The notes under the pieces: generated by a model
Seen by the model: only the letters and a program-made list of their open reading frames with translations
Told to the model about the DNA's origin: nothing
The model's database searches: none
Shown here: positions 1 to 10,719 of the stretch, one piece after another
How the letters are laid out: the number at the start of each line of letters is the position of its first letter
Numbering within the stretch: position 1 is the first letter of the stretch
Source: Rhyzopertha dominica
Lineage: Eukaryota; Arthropoda; Insecta; Coleoptera; Bostrichidae
Assembly: GCA_025024175.1 (NCBI GenBank)
Contig: QCXZ01000047.1
Coordinates: 496,001 to 560,000 of the forward strand
DNA: 64,000 nucleotides
Direction: 5' to 3'
Made by a program: the position numbers and the translations under genes

Positions 1-480
1 TACATGATATTTTTAAATGTATCTTAGAAATTCAACAATCGTAAGAATTGGGAAATATAATACACAGGTTTAGTCGCGAGCAACTCGTATATGAAACAAA
101 CATTTTAATTCAACTATCTAGAAAATAACTATCTTTTAAATTAAATAACAAGTTATTTGGAAGCAGTGAGTGAGCGAAAAGGAAACAATCTATTAAATTC
201 AACAATCGCAAAAATTCGGAAACTTTTAAAAGATAGATTTAATAGCAAGAAACTCGAATATCAAACTATCGTTTTAATTCAACAATCTGAAAAATTCAAC
301 ATCATTTAAATGAAATAACAAGTTGCTCAAATGCAAGGTATACGTAAAAGTGAAACAATCTCCTAAATTCAACAAAATTATAAATTAAACCATCGCTTAA
401 ATTATTCGTTTAAATATGGTAAAATGCCAACAAACAAAAATATAACTAACACAAAAATTCAACAAACCTAAAAATGTTGA
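1..480. repeat. Degenerate tandem repeat, period about 169 bp
   Basis: Two and a half decayed units can be aligned by eye. The motif AAATTCAACAATCG occurs near 27 and 195, a TTTAATTCAAC block near 103 and 272, and an AAATAACAAGTT block near 141 and 313. A third, partial unit begins near 350. No ORF is present. This looks like the edge of an old satellite or minisatellite cut by the window start. Confidence 0.5.
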
Positions 481-585
481 GAATTAAATGGATACTTGTT
501 CAATTTAAAGGTTATTTTAAATATAGAATGTATTTTTACACAGTTTATGTTACGATATATCAATGAAGCAAGCACAGAAATGTGC

Positions 586-701
586 AAGTATCTAAAATAT
601 ACCGCGCAATTTGTACAACAATAATTTTAATTCTGATATTTCTTTAGAAACATTATTTATATTTCGTATTTAACAGGATAGTTTATTTTTGTGATAGTTT
701 A
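586..701 (+). repeat. Direct repeat copy 1 of a 116-bp non-coding unit
   Basis: This stretch is repeated in the same orientation at 1121-1236 with only a handful of mismatches. The offset is about 535 bp and the sequence between the copies is unrelated. The unit is AT-rich and non-coding. It may be an ancient LTR-like or satellite-derived duplication; no terminal motif identifies it. Confidence 0.65.
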
Positions 702-1120
702 TGCTTTCTTTGACTACATATTGCAGCGGTGTTTTCTGCTCAAATATTTAGGTATAATTTAAAAGGCGTCGCTAACACAAACAATAATTTTATTTCAAGG
801 AATTATTTTTAATGTTATACTGAATTCTGCTTTTAAAAATTATTGTCAATTTCTGCGATAGATTATTATTTTAAAAGCAAGGCAACCAAAGCGAATTAAA
901 TTATTTGTACTGTAAACGGGAATCTTTTATCCTTTTAAACGTGAGTTTTAGGCAGCGGTGAATACACGAACTATAACAACAATGGTATTTTCCCTAGCGA
1001 AATGCTACGCCAGCGCCAAATTAAAATTATACTTGTCTAGTTCGACAAGAATTTTAGCGATAGAATTATTGTGTTTACGATTTACGTTCGTATAAATAAA
1101 AATATAAGCGTCGTAAGTTA

Positions 1121-1236
1121 AAGTATCTAAAATATTCCGCTCAATTTGTGCAACAATAATTTTAATTCTGATATTTCTTTAGAAACATTATTTATATTTC
1201 TTATTTATCAGGATAGTTTATTTCTGTGATACTTTA
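1121..1236 (+). repeat. Direct repeat copy 2 of a 116-bp non-coding unit
   Basis: Second copy of the unit at 586-701. Both copies run from AAGTATCTAAAATAT to the GTGATA-TTTA block. The close match next to unrelated flanks indicates one duplication event later split or spaced by other DNA. Confidence 0.65.
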
Positions 1237-2635
1237 TAATATTTCCAAATAAAGAGTAAAACGGCGTTCCATAAAAAACGGTTCCTTTATATACAGGGTG
1301 TACCAAGCCAGTCTGTTTTTTTTGTTATATTATTCAAAATATGAAAAAAAGCCTGCACCGAACGAAACCATATTACTTGGTTGCACATTCAAAATTATTT
1401 TTAAATATGATGGACATTCTGTTATTCCAAAACTGCATACCTACTTTGTTATTTTAAATGGTATTTCCCTTATGTTATTGTACATGTGGTATATCTTAGG
1501 CTGTTTGGTGTTATCTGTCATTTTGTCTAAAATTTAAGGTTTGCAGTGCTTTAGAAAATTGCTGATATCTTCAAAGCTAAAAAATATAGGACAGTATGGT
1601 TTTCACAATTTAATAAGGGAAGGAAAATGCCTATTTTACCACTAAGTTTTTGTATGTTCTCTTCAGCAATTCATTTTGAAAAAGTTTATGTATTCAAAGT
1701 AACACAGTTACTACTTGTTGAAGTTAAAGTTAAGAAAATAAAAACTTAGTTAACTTAAACTGTGCCGAATTTTGCAACACAAAACGCAAAGAAACCATAT
1801 GAAAGCAATTGCAAATAGAGACTTATCGAGATAGTTTTGTTTAAATTACACTAATTTAAGGAAACAAAATGTAATACTAGTCAACTCAATTAAAATATCA
1901 TCAGCGTTAATTCTAGTCTCGTCTTATATTGTGTAAACGGTTCTTGTACTCTAATATTGTAGTATTGACATATTTTACAGTTAAACATAATTACCTATGA
2001 GGTTAGTGTCACTATTTTGTTCATTTACTTTTATTGGAAAAGGAAATTGTAATTTTACTCCAGAAATTCACACAAAAGTTTTTACTCTGCACTCTAAACT
2101 GTTTGCACTGCAAAGTTTTTTTGCTGTGCATAACTGGCAGAATTAGCCGGTTTTTGTAAGTTATAATATTATATCTCATTTTTGTTGCATTATAAATAAT
2201 TTGGGGGCTAGAAGTAATCATCATAATTTAAAATTTAATAAAATACTGGCAATTTTGAAAGTTACACATAAACTTGTTCTATGTGAATTGTTAATCCAGA
2301 AACAAAAACCGCTATAGAACACATCTATGTTACAAACTTAATAACACTCTTTGATATATGCTTCTCGAGCAACATAGTTAGCATTTCTTAAAACTGTGCA
2401 CTTATATATAGTCTTTTAAATTAACATCGCTGTATATAAACTATTGTCGTTCTGACCCTCTATTATATTTCATTTAGTTGAAAATGGCTTGTATAAGCAG
2501 CTGAAATGTGAGGTTTCATTTTGTACAATATTAAAATCATATATGTAAATGTAAATGCTTTTATATGAATCACCAGATTATTTCATGTGGGAGCAGTGCT
2601 ATTTAAATAAATAAATCTTTTTAAACAGTCATATG
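1237..2635. other. AT-rich non-coding DNA, nothing recognised
   Basis: Only short, compositionally driven ORFs occur here. A TACAGGGTGTACC string near 1292 resembles the tip of a terminal inverted repeat, but no inverted partner was found. I see no gene, RNA or complete element. Confidence 0.5.
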
Positions 2636-3814
2636 TAGGGTTGCTAACTTTGGAATATTGAAACAAAGGAAATAAACACAATAAAAAAACGGTTTCGAAC
2701 AACTTATATTTTCAATCCTTATTTCCAGTTTACATACAAATCTGTCTTTGTTGCCATAGTCCTTTTGACCAGTCACAAGCTCAATTAACTTTTATTTTAA
2801 TATGAATTCTTTATAAATTTCAGTTTTTTAGTTACAGTTGTTTGCTGAATTTAATGAATTTTAATTAGACTTTCGTAATTGGCAGCAATTGTAGGAAATT
2901 AAACGAATTATTGGAAGAAACTACATAAAATTAAGCATTTTTAAAACTATATTTTTTTGGCTTTTGGTAGCACGGAGTAATTTTGTATCTGCTTCTTCTA
3001 CAAACTCATAAAATTCAGTCCAAAATTTGAAATATTGAAATATATAACTCATTTTTAATTAATTCAAGGAACAACGATTTCTCTCATCCTTTCCCAGGGA
3101 CTGCCAACATTGCACGAATACTTAAAAAAATGAAACAAATTAGAACAAATCATTCAATCTCACTTTTTAATATACAGGGTCCGCCACCTAAAACTCCCCA
3201 GGCTCGTAGTTTCGTTATTTTTAAGGTACAATCTTAAGTTACGAGTATATGTCAAATTGTAGGTTTTTTTGAACTCTTTAAAAATAGCATAGCTTAATGA
3301 AAAACAAGAAGAACTTGTCGCTGTCTTATTATGTTAATAGGATTGTTCACAATTTTTTAAGTGTTAGTTTAACAACTTATTATGGTACAAATTATGCCTA
3401 CATACCCATCGCTGCACACAAACCCCAAAATTTGGAGTAACTTTTAAATTAAGTACAGTACAACCTCGATAATCCGGATCAATAAAAACGACGCCGATCC
3501 GGATTAACAAAAAATTCGGATTAGCGAGGACAAACTTTACGTCACAATTTGCCTTAATGAAAGTTGCTATAACACAGACATTAACTTTTTTTAGATGCTA
3601 AAGTAGATACAACGTGTAAATATAACTTTTTCTTTATTAAAGGAGGTAAGTACAATACAGAAATAATGTTTCTTTATCAAAGTACAATACGTATGCAATG
3701 CAGGAGCAATACACAAGTGAACATAAACTAAGTAGTATGTACCTCCAACAAAGATATAAACGTTTTCTTTGTTAAAACAGTAACAAAACAAATAAACTCT
3801 TGATAGTTAACAGG

Positions 3815-5708
3815 TTATGCATTTGAAAAGTAATTGGTTATTTTCGTTTGTTTAACTTGTTTATGATTCGCAAGGAACGCCATCTCCGTCAGTCTTTGAA
3901 GGACGAGAATATCACGGAAAGGCACGTCATTTTCCTCTGCCCATTGTAAACACAAACTGAAGCATTTAACTGCTTCATCATTCTTCACAGTCTTACCCAC
4001 ATGAGACTGGGAGTCCTCTTCATCAGATTCCTGCTCGCTTGTGTTTTCTAAATCCACGGTTTCAAGGGGTAGCAAAGATGCATCATTGTCGATCCATTGG
4101 TTAATATCCGTCTCTGAGACATTTTCCCCACAAAGGCGATTCAGCATTTCTGCCATGACAGTTCGCTCCTCTGAAGCTTGTAAGATTGTCTGTCTAATTC
4201 TACTCAATGGAATTGAATCTTCAGAATCACAATCTGTGTTAGAATCGCTCTCTGTAGGAAGAATGTTTTCCCAGCATTTTTGTATAACTTCAGATGATAC
4301 TTTTTGCCAGGAGTTGGCTAGGAAGCACACAGCATCCTTGAGATTCAAGTTCTTTAGACATGTGATGACTTCCTCCTCCTCTTTTGATAAAATGTGCGCC
4401 AAAAGGCTCTTTCGATAAAACAATTTTGTAAGGCGAATGGCATTCTGGTCTAGTGGCTGTATCAGAGCGGTACAGTTTGGCGGGAGAAACATAATGGTGA
4501 AATTACCATCTTCACTAGAAAGCTCCTCATTACCTCCGTGACTTGATGCATTGTCTACAAGTAGCACTGCTCTCTCAGGTAAGTTTTTACGTTTTAGGTG
4601 ACACCTAACTTGCCGAACAAATGATGAAAGAAACCACTCACGAAAGATGGCAAAAGTCATCCACGCGTTTTTGGAATTTTTATACTCGACAGGCAGATCG
4701 ACATTTTTAAATGCCCTTGGGTTCTTAGATTTTCCGATCACCAATAACTTCAACTTATGGGATCCGTCAGCGTTAGTGCAGGCGAGAAACGTCACCCTTT
4801 CCTTACTGACTTTTCGACCAGGTGCTGTTTTCTCGTCAAAACGAACCATCGTCTTTTCGGGTAACATTTTCCAAAACAAAGCTGATTCATCAGCATTGTA
4901 CACTTGAGTAGCAGTCAAATTTAGGGAATCAACTTTTGCCTTAAGGGTGGCTATAAATGGGGCCACACTTGTTTGGTCATTAGACAGTTTTTCGCCGCAA
5001 ATTTTTATGGCGCGTAGTCCGTGTCGGCATTTAAAGTTGGCAATCCAACCCCTGCTCGCCTCAAAATTATCCTTCCCATAAATGCCTTTATAAAACTGTT
5101 TCGCCTTGACCGCCAAGATTTCGTATGAGATGGGAACGTGTCGTGAACGTTGTGCGCAAAACCAGGAGTACAAACGGCTTTCCATTTCCGGGTACACAGC
5201 CTGCTTCAGCGTTTTTCGGGTACCCGGGCCAGAATAACAATTTTCAACAAATCTAAAACACGTACGTGTGTGTATTTGCCATAAACGTGCATACTGACCA
5301 GGGACCTGAACCGAAACCGAAACTAAACCGTAACCACGATGTTTTAGTTGAACTTAAACTAAACCGAAAATCCGAAATTCGCGTAACCGAAACCGAACCG
5401 AAAACCGAAAGTTGTACGAACCGAAACCGAAATTCAAAATAACTCGAAAAACGAACTAATCCCACTGCGCAATAATAATAAAAGAATAAAAAATTTGTTT
5501 CGGTTCAGGCCCCTGATAATGACATGAAAAATTAAAAATGTACGTACCTTTTAATTTTCTCTTTGTTTTTCTTTATATCAGAAATTGTGGAGGTCCCCAC
5601 AGAGTACTCCGCCGCTAAGGTTTTCCCGCTTTCACCTTGACTGAGCCTGTTTAATATTTCTGATTTTTCTCTGATTGATAGAGTCCGGTGTTTCCGTTTG
5701 GGCGACAT
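3815..5708 (-). CDS. Tigger/pogo-family transposase, two exons, apparently intact
   Basis: Cut-and-paste transposase acting in the nucleus on the TIRs that flank it. Exon 1 is 5708-5548 and exon 2 is 5252-3815; joined they give 533 codons including the stop (532 residues). Exon 1 starts at an ATG (MSPKRKHRTLS) and encodes a CENP-B N-terminal helix-turn-helix. Residues about 70-145 form the second CENP-B-type DNA-binding domain. The DDE_1 catalytic acids are visible: D175 (YNADES), D287 (LLVDNASSH) and D322 (QPLDQ). The C-terminus ends in QTKITNYF, a PCNA-interacting (PIP-box) pattern reported for pogo and Tigger transposases. The GT-AG intron restores the frame exactly. An AATAAA lies downstream on this strand near 3633-3638. 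I see no stop or frameshift. A start at an upstream GTG (5762) is unlikely. Confidence 0.9.
5253..5547 (-). other. Phase-2 intron of the Tigger transposase gene
   Basis: On the minus strand the donor is AAG|GTACGTA (intron starts at 5547) and the acceptor is GTTTTAG|A (intron ends at 5253). Splicing joins AG to A, making an Arg codon, and runs straight into the conserved stretch before the second DNA-binding domain. Exon lengths 161 and 1438 sum to 1599, a multiple of three. Without the 217-bp MITE and its 8-bp duplication the intron would be only 70 bp, an ordinary insect size. The splice is inferred; no transcript data were available. Confidence 0.8.
5299..5515. mobile_element. 217-bp hAT-type MITE inside the Tigger intron
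   Basis: The left end is CAGGGACCTGAACCGAAAC at 5299. The right end is its inverted counterpart GTTTCGGTTCAGGCCCCTG ending at 5515, with one mismatch. The 8-bp flanks ATACTGAC (5291-5298) and ATAATGAC (5516-5523) match at 7 of 8 positions, the hAT-size target duplication. The interior is rich in ACCGAAACCGAA-like tracts and is non-coding. Confidence 0.85.
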
Positions 5709-6549
5709 CTTGTCCAGAATGCTGCTGCAAGTCGGGTCGGGAGTAGCGTCTGGACGCGGCACGCCGCGCGTTGGCAGTTACAACCAGTATAAACTAGATA
5801 TTAGCTCGGTCGGCACAAGATTCGGATTACCGAAGCAGCACGAATCCGGATTATAACATACATAATGATGGACCAAGGCACGTCCGGATTACCAAAGAAT
5901 CCGTATTACCGAAATCCGGATTATCGAGGTTGCACTGTACAAAGTTTGTTCTAAAGAGAGAGAGGCTATGTAGGCATAATTTGTACCGTAATAAGCTACT
6001 AAACTAACACTTAAAAAATTCTGAATAACACTTAACAGAACATGGTGGCCACTAGTTTTTCTTGTTTTTCACTAAGAAGGAGTAAAAATTACGTATACAT
6101 TATAATGATACAAATTGAAGAAGACAAAAGTTGGCATTCAACTATAAAGCAATATTCATTATATAGGGTAAAGTTAAAAAAATATTGACAAAAATTAACT
6201 TTATTTGCAAAATATGATAATGTGCAAAAAATTTTGTCGAACACCCACTATGCTATTTTTAAAATGACCTTCATTTTGAGATATAACATAAGGTTGTACC
6301 TAAAAAAATAAAGAAACGAAATGAAAATGAGCCTGGGGAGTTTTAGGTGGCGGACTCTGTATAGTGCCGTTTGTCTGTGGCACTCCTATTTGGTAAATAT
6401 TCTTAACTACTGTAAATTACTTCATATTATTGTTTTAAACAAGAGATATTTCAAATAATTATCCATACTTATTTTAATAAAATTTTTCAACTGGAGATGT
6501 TCAATAACGTTTTGAAATAAATGAAAATCCGGAAAAGTACTACTACTAA

Positions 6550-7655
6550 TTCACTTTTCTAAGCATGTTAATGAAAAGGGGGGAAAAATTTGGAAATCCG
6601 TTTTAGTCATCTCTCTGTCATTTTCAATATTTTCTGCATTTTATAATAGTGTTGTGGTCTTATATCCAAAAAACTCATTTTGTTGTCTTTTCATTTTAAT
6701 TCTGTTAAGATACCAGAAATCTCATGCTCTGGTGTTATTGCCTTCTAGCCTTTTAATAACATTTTCAAAGATTTGGGAAACATGATGAGTAAATGTATTT
6801 CTATTGTTTGAGGAATAAGACAAGATACTTCCTAAATATTTAAAGCCTTTTGTAACAATTTATACCAATCTTTTACACTAAAGAAATATAAACATAAAGC
6901 AGGCCAGTTCGATAATAATCTTTCAATACAGGGATTTATTGATTCAAATTCTGCAAAATTCTTTTAAGTGTTCTCTTCACTTGGCTGATATTTTCAATCT
7001 TTGTGTCAAGTTTTTATGTTAAATGTTTAAAGTAATTATGTAGAATATGAGCATAACAATTACTTTTAAGGATTTTATTATATGTGTTTCAAATATTTTT
7101 ATAAAGTGAAGGTTTGGAGGCGAAGTTTGATTTTGTATTGTCCACATTAAAAGANGGAACATTATCGAAGGAAAAGCTAACAGTTAAAGAATTTTCAATT
7201 GCCTTAAGTATTCCATTAGCCGTCCCATCGCCCTTCTCTTGAAAATCGATTTTTTTATTGTACAAACCATTTTCCTTAGAGCGAACAATTTTACATTTTT
7301 TCAACTTGAAGCATCAGCATGAATTATAAAATTTTAGTTTTTCAAATCTAATAAAACAAATTGTAATGTTTTTGGGCCAAATATTTCATTAACTAATGCT
7401 TAACATTTAGTGCGCTTCCAAGATATTTTTGAGCAATCTAAGTATGAGTTTGAAACACTTGCGTTAGTTCAGTTGTAGTTACGTTATCCTCATTTAATGA
7501 ATTTTTCTTGCAAGCCAAGTTTGTCTAGTATTTTGTTAGAAGAGACAGCTTGACTTTTTTTGTTGATATCCTAAACTTTCAAAATGTTGTTTAATAGGTG
7601 ATAAGCCCATTGTTGCAATCGAAACATTGGAATGACAAATTAAACATTTTATAAT
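6550..7655 (-). pseudogene. Decayed BED/hAT-like transposase
   Basis: Read on the minus strand, the upstream end (about 7655-7560) gives a zinc-finger-like start (CLICHSNVSIATMG, then IKQHF). After several lesions comes a block with DFQEKGDGTANGILKAIENS (about 7240), followed by NCYAHILHNYFKHL and LKRILQNLNQ (about 7060-6950). The order resembles insect ZBED/hAT-like transposases. The rest towards 6550 is riddled with stops. It cannot make a working protein. Its position within the inverted ends at 2636 and 7807 suggests it is the coding part of that decayed element. Confidence 0.6.
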
Positions 7656-7765
7656 AATAATAATTTTATTAATTTCCAACAGGTGAATTCACCCAATTAC
7701 ATGAAACAGCAGACATTGCATTCATTATATTGCACATTACATTGTTGCATTAGCTAGCGTAAAAT
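7648..7765 (-). mobile_element. Possible severely 5'-truncated LINE tail
   Basis: An (AATAAT)n run followed by a TTTATT-rich stretch and repeated TTGCACATTACATTG-like text resembles the 3' end of the CR1-group LINE near 43170-43270, read in the same orientation. No coding sequence remains. The similarity is judged by eye from short motifs only. Confidence 0.25.
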
Positions 7766-7807
7766 TAAAGGACTGTTCTTTGAAGTAAAGGACGGTTGGC
7801 AACCCTA

Positions 7808-8149
7808 GTATATGGTTTTTATGTAATTTTTTCCAATATTCATATTTGTGTTACTGGAAAATACTAACCTTTTGTTTTTATTTTCAGATACCACATGGAT
7901 GCCGAGAAATGAGAAAATAAGACAATTACTGAAAGGATATTGTTATCCTTGACATCAACCCAAAATCTTCGTTGACCTTTTCTAGTTGAAAAATTTGCAA
8001 ATTTCTGATGATTCTGGCACTTTCATAACCAGCGTTTGAGCCTGTCAGCTGCTGTTAGTTATCCATCTATACCTTTGAGTTGAATTTTCTTGTTTTTTTC
8101 CTTGTACAAAGTATTCCATTCTAATTGACATTCTTCATGTTTGCAACCT
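7808..8149. other. Non-coding spacer
   Basis: AT-rich DNA between the candidate hAT-like end at 7807 and the pogo-like pseudogene. No ORF, TIR or repeat recognised. Confidence 0.4.
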
Positions 8150-9549
8150 TTACTGAAAGTTAGCATATATAATTATAATTTCTGGTGTCTTTAATACTTT
8201 AAAAGTTGAAGGTAAACAATCATCATTAACAATCGACATTGTAGTAAGTTGCTGTGAAGGTGATGGAGATGACGCTTCTATAGAAGAAGTTGGTGGCATT
8301 GAAGAAGAAACTTCAACAAGCTCATTAGCACCTGTACTGTCATTGAACGTTGTGGCAGGATTTGGTTTATACACTTGAATAGGAGCAAAATCTTCATCAT
8401 TGAAAATCAGTATATTAAAGGGCTATATTCCGGTTTTCTCAAAAGCTCTGGTTATATTTCTGGCATTAAATGTTTCCAAACAGGGGACTTTTACAAGTTT
8501 TGGAATATTATAAATATTTAGCGTTTTCCCTAACTTTCCGACATGCCAATCATTGAACGATATTTTCAGTTTTTATTTTAATGGGCCGAATACACCCTCA
8601 TCTAGTGGTTGAAGACGATGAGTGCTATGGGGTGGAAAAGAGAGGTTTACAATATTATTATCTCGGCAGTAATTAATTGCACTGATAGATATGTGGTTTT
8701 CATGATTGTTGCATAGAATTAATGTGGGGTTTCTTGTTCGATTGTTCGAATTTATCCAACCAGATCTAGTGGCTACACCTAATGATCCTTCTGGAGCTCC
8801 TTCTATGAAAGATCCTTAAAGTGTACATGAGGAAAGACAAATAATGGTGGTATTGTATTCCCCTTTGCTGCTATGATACCGCTAAATGTAACCAACTCTC
8901 CCCTCTCTGTGGAGACTATTTGACCAACCTGTTTTTGACTTTTGTCAGTTAAGACTTTGAATGTGTCAAGAACAGTTGTTATCCCAGATTCATTGGAATT
9001 AAATATGCGACCTGCAGTAAAATTATGTTTGCTGTAAACACTTTCAAGATTCTGAAAGAATTCAGTGACTGTGGTTTTATTGAAACCGAATGATCTCGCA
9101 GCACTCACATTTTCAGGTTTCCACAAGCTTAAATTACTAACTACGTTCGCAGAAATTTGCTAGCCAGTCTAGTCTTGCCATCTTATTTGTGACCCAACTC
9201 GAAGGATGTTGAATATTGTTGGCATTGGCAAATTCATAGGGTAGCCTTTCTAACTTGAGTACATGTCAATCCAAAATGCATTTTAGAACTATCTAAAATA
9301 TGGTTATTTAATAGACCCTCTTCTTCAACCGTAAACACTTGACGTGATAAGAATTTTGAGTGAATTTCCAGATTCCTCTGATTTGCGAAGTTTGGTTATT
9401 CAGTTTTTTAGTGTTTGTGCATTGACTGCATATTTGGCTGCTGTTTTCAGAAAGCCAAATTTGTGTTCCAAAACGTCAGATATAGCTGACGACATTGCTT
9501 TTTCATTAACCTCCCCACTCCTCGTTCCCTTTTTATAATTTCTAACCAT
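8150..9549 (-). pseudogene. Pogo-like transposase with Psq-type helix-turn-helix, broken
   Basis: On the minus strand the gene starts at an ATG near 9549 (MVRNYKKGTRSG) with a Psq/CENP-B-like helix-turn-helix up to about 9400. A VFTVEEEGLL linker follows, then the block AARSFGFNKTTVTEFFQNLE (about 9090) and the start of the DDE_1 domain (IFNSNESGITTV, then ERGELVTFSG and PPLFVFP). In the family the first catalytic residue lies in a NVDESG motif; here it reads NSNESG, so the Asp is lost. Further down (8800-8560) GWINS, ILCNNHENH and LQPLDEGVFGP mark the end of the catalytic core. Stops and frame changes near 9290-9130 and 8800 break it. The last open piece (8374-8150) is low-complexity Ser/Thr-rich sequence. 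Confidence 0.8.
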
Positions 9550-10719
9550 GATTCTTCTGTGTAACAAAATGTAATAGGTATCATAAAACTGCAAAAAACG
9601 CAAGTACAAAGGGCACATTCATACAGTATGAATGTAACCCTTATACCTTTGTATGAATCTACTCTACTAAATGTTGTGACGATGTCCTGTAATGAATTTT
9701 GCATATTTTGTATAGTAACATAATAAAAATGAAATCTAAGGTAGGAAATACAGGTCTACTTCAGGTACGGTTGGAGCTTTTATGAAAAACAAATTCGAAA
9801 ATCTGGTACAGCACTGGTGTAGATAGGTCCTTTCTTTAAATGAAAACAGCTTTTACTTTTATTATAAACTTGTTACAATTAAATAAATTAGCTCATACGC
9901 TGCATTGATACAAACGAATTTGCCTTGATTTTTACCGATCATCGTGTGTTGCCATCTGGTGTTAGTCCCGCCCTTAGGTGAAAATGGGGGAACCGCATCC
10001 CACCGGATCATATCGTGGTGGGATGGGAATACAGTACTGTGTGCATACGCGGACTGTTGTGGCTGCCTGGTATTTGGCGGTGACGTCGCCGAAGAACTAA
10101 TTAATGGCCTGTAACGCGTATGGATTTAGTTAGTTACAATAAAACAAGAAAGAGTTCGATAAACCGTATATTAAATCGAGAATGAACAAAAAACAATAAC
10201 TAAACTAGAAATCAGAACTATGTAAGAATGGGAATAGTGATCTCGACAACGCGAAGAATGGAACTGTTCTTAAAACTGAAAAATTAGGTACGTCTACCGC
10301 ACTACACAATGATTATCGCATCCTGGCATAAACCCAACAAACAACACTTCCAATCCCTTTGGGGGTGGCACATCTGGCATGCAGTTCTTCAGGGTAGCCC
10401 TCAACGATTTCTTGGAAATACCATGAGGTTGTGGCCGTATACTATATTTTATTATACTATAAATAAAATAACTGAAAATATCAAATCTTACGAGAGCACT
10501 GAAAGGCCATCAATCTAAAAATGTATTTAGTATAATTGCAAGTTTAAAAGCTGCAGCTATAAAATATTACAAACTTCCAGATAAAATATACCAGAGTATG
10601 CCGACCTCCAGGTCTGGAAGTTGCTTGTCCACGTTTTTTATTTCAAAATAAAAAAGTTTTATATCCACCAGTCTAGTAGACAGGTAGAGAATGTGCACTA
10701 AAAAAGCTTTCGTACTTAC
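9550..10719. other. Mostly non-coding DNA
   Basis: Nothing coding is recognised. A small perfect stem (CATCCCACC at 9996-10004 against GGTGGGATG at 10017-10025) sits in a locally GC-rich patch. The remainder is ordinary AT-rich intergenic or decayed repeat DNA. Confidence 0.4.

Larger units (their letters stand above)
3456..5937 (-). mobile_element. Tigger/pogo DNA transposon, apparently complete
   Basis: The terminal inverted repeats start CAGTACAACCTCGATAATCC (left, 3456) and, on the opposite strand, CAGTGCAACCTCGATAATCC (right, ending 5937), with one mismatch in the first 20 bases. TA dinucleotides at 3454-3455 and 5938-5939 are the expected target duplication. Both ends hold several extra copies of ATCCGGATT-like motifs (about 3470-3525 and 5820-5925), plausible transposase-binding subterminal repeats. 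A two-exon transposase gene lies on the minus strand. Matching TIRs and an open reading frame argue for a young insertion. It lies inside the fold-back element 3175-6359. Confidence 0.92.
3175..6359. mobile_element. Fold-back TIR element split by a Tigger insertion
   Basis: The outer ends are inverted repeats. The left end starts CAGGGTCCGCCACCTAAAAC at 3175; the right end at 6359 reads, on the other strand, CAGAGTCCGCCACCTAAAAC. The complementarity continues inward: the block at about 3355-3412 is the reverse complement of about 5962-6021. The arms are thus several hundred bases long, as in a fold-back MITE. TA or TATA flanks both ends, fitting a Tc1/mariner-type target. Removing the 2.48-kb Tigger leaves about 0.7 kb without coding capacity, so it is presumably non-autonomous. 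Confidence 0.75.
2636..7807 (-). mobile_element. Candidate decayed hAT-like element hosting a nest of insertions
   Basis: The ends are inverted: TAGGGTTGCTAAC at 2636 and, on the opposite strand, TAGGGTTGCCAAC ending at 7807. Inside lies a decayed BED/hAT-like transposase on the minus strand (about 6550-7655) plus the fold-back and Tigger insertions. The flanks share an ATATG motif (AGTCATATG on the left, AGTATATGG on the right) but align as a target duplication only with a one-base gap. The element call is therefore tentative: the ends may be coincidental, or the two halves may come from different copies. Confidence 0.35.

Noticed and set aside
1288..1310. TACAGGGTGTACC as a transposon end
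   Set aside because: Common insect TIR-like string, but no inverted partner or target duplication found in the window.
4041..4907. Forward ORFs of 86-125 codons across the Tigger transposase
   Set aside because: Shadows of the intact minus-strand transposase frame; no motif of their own.
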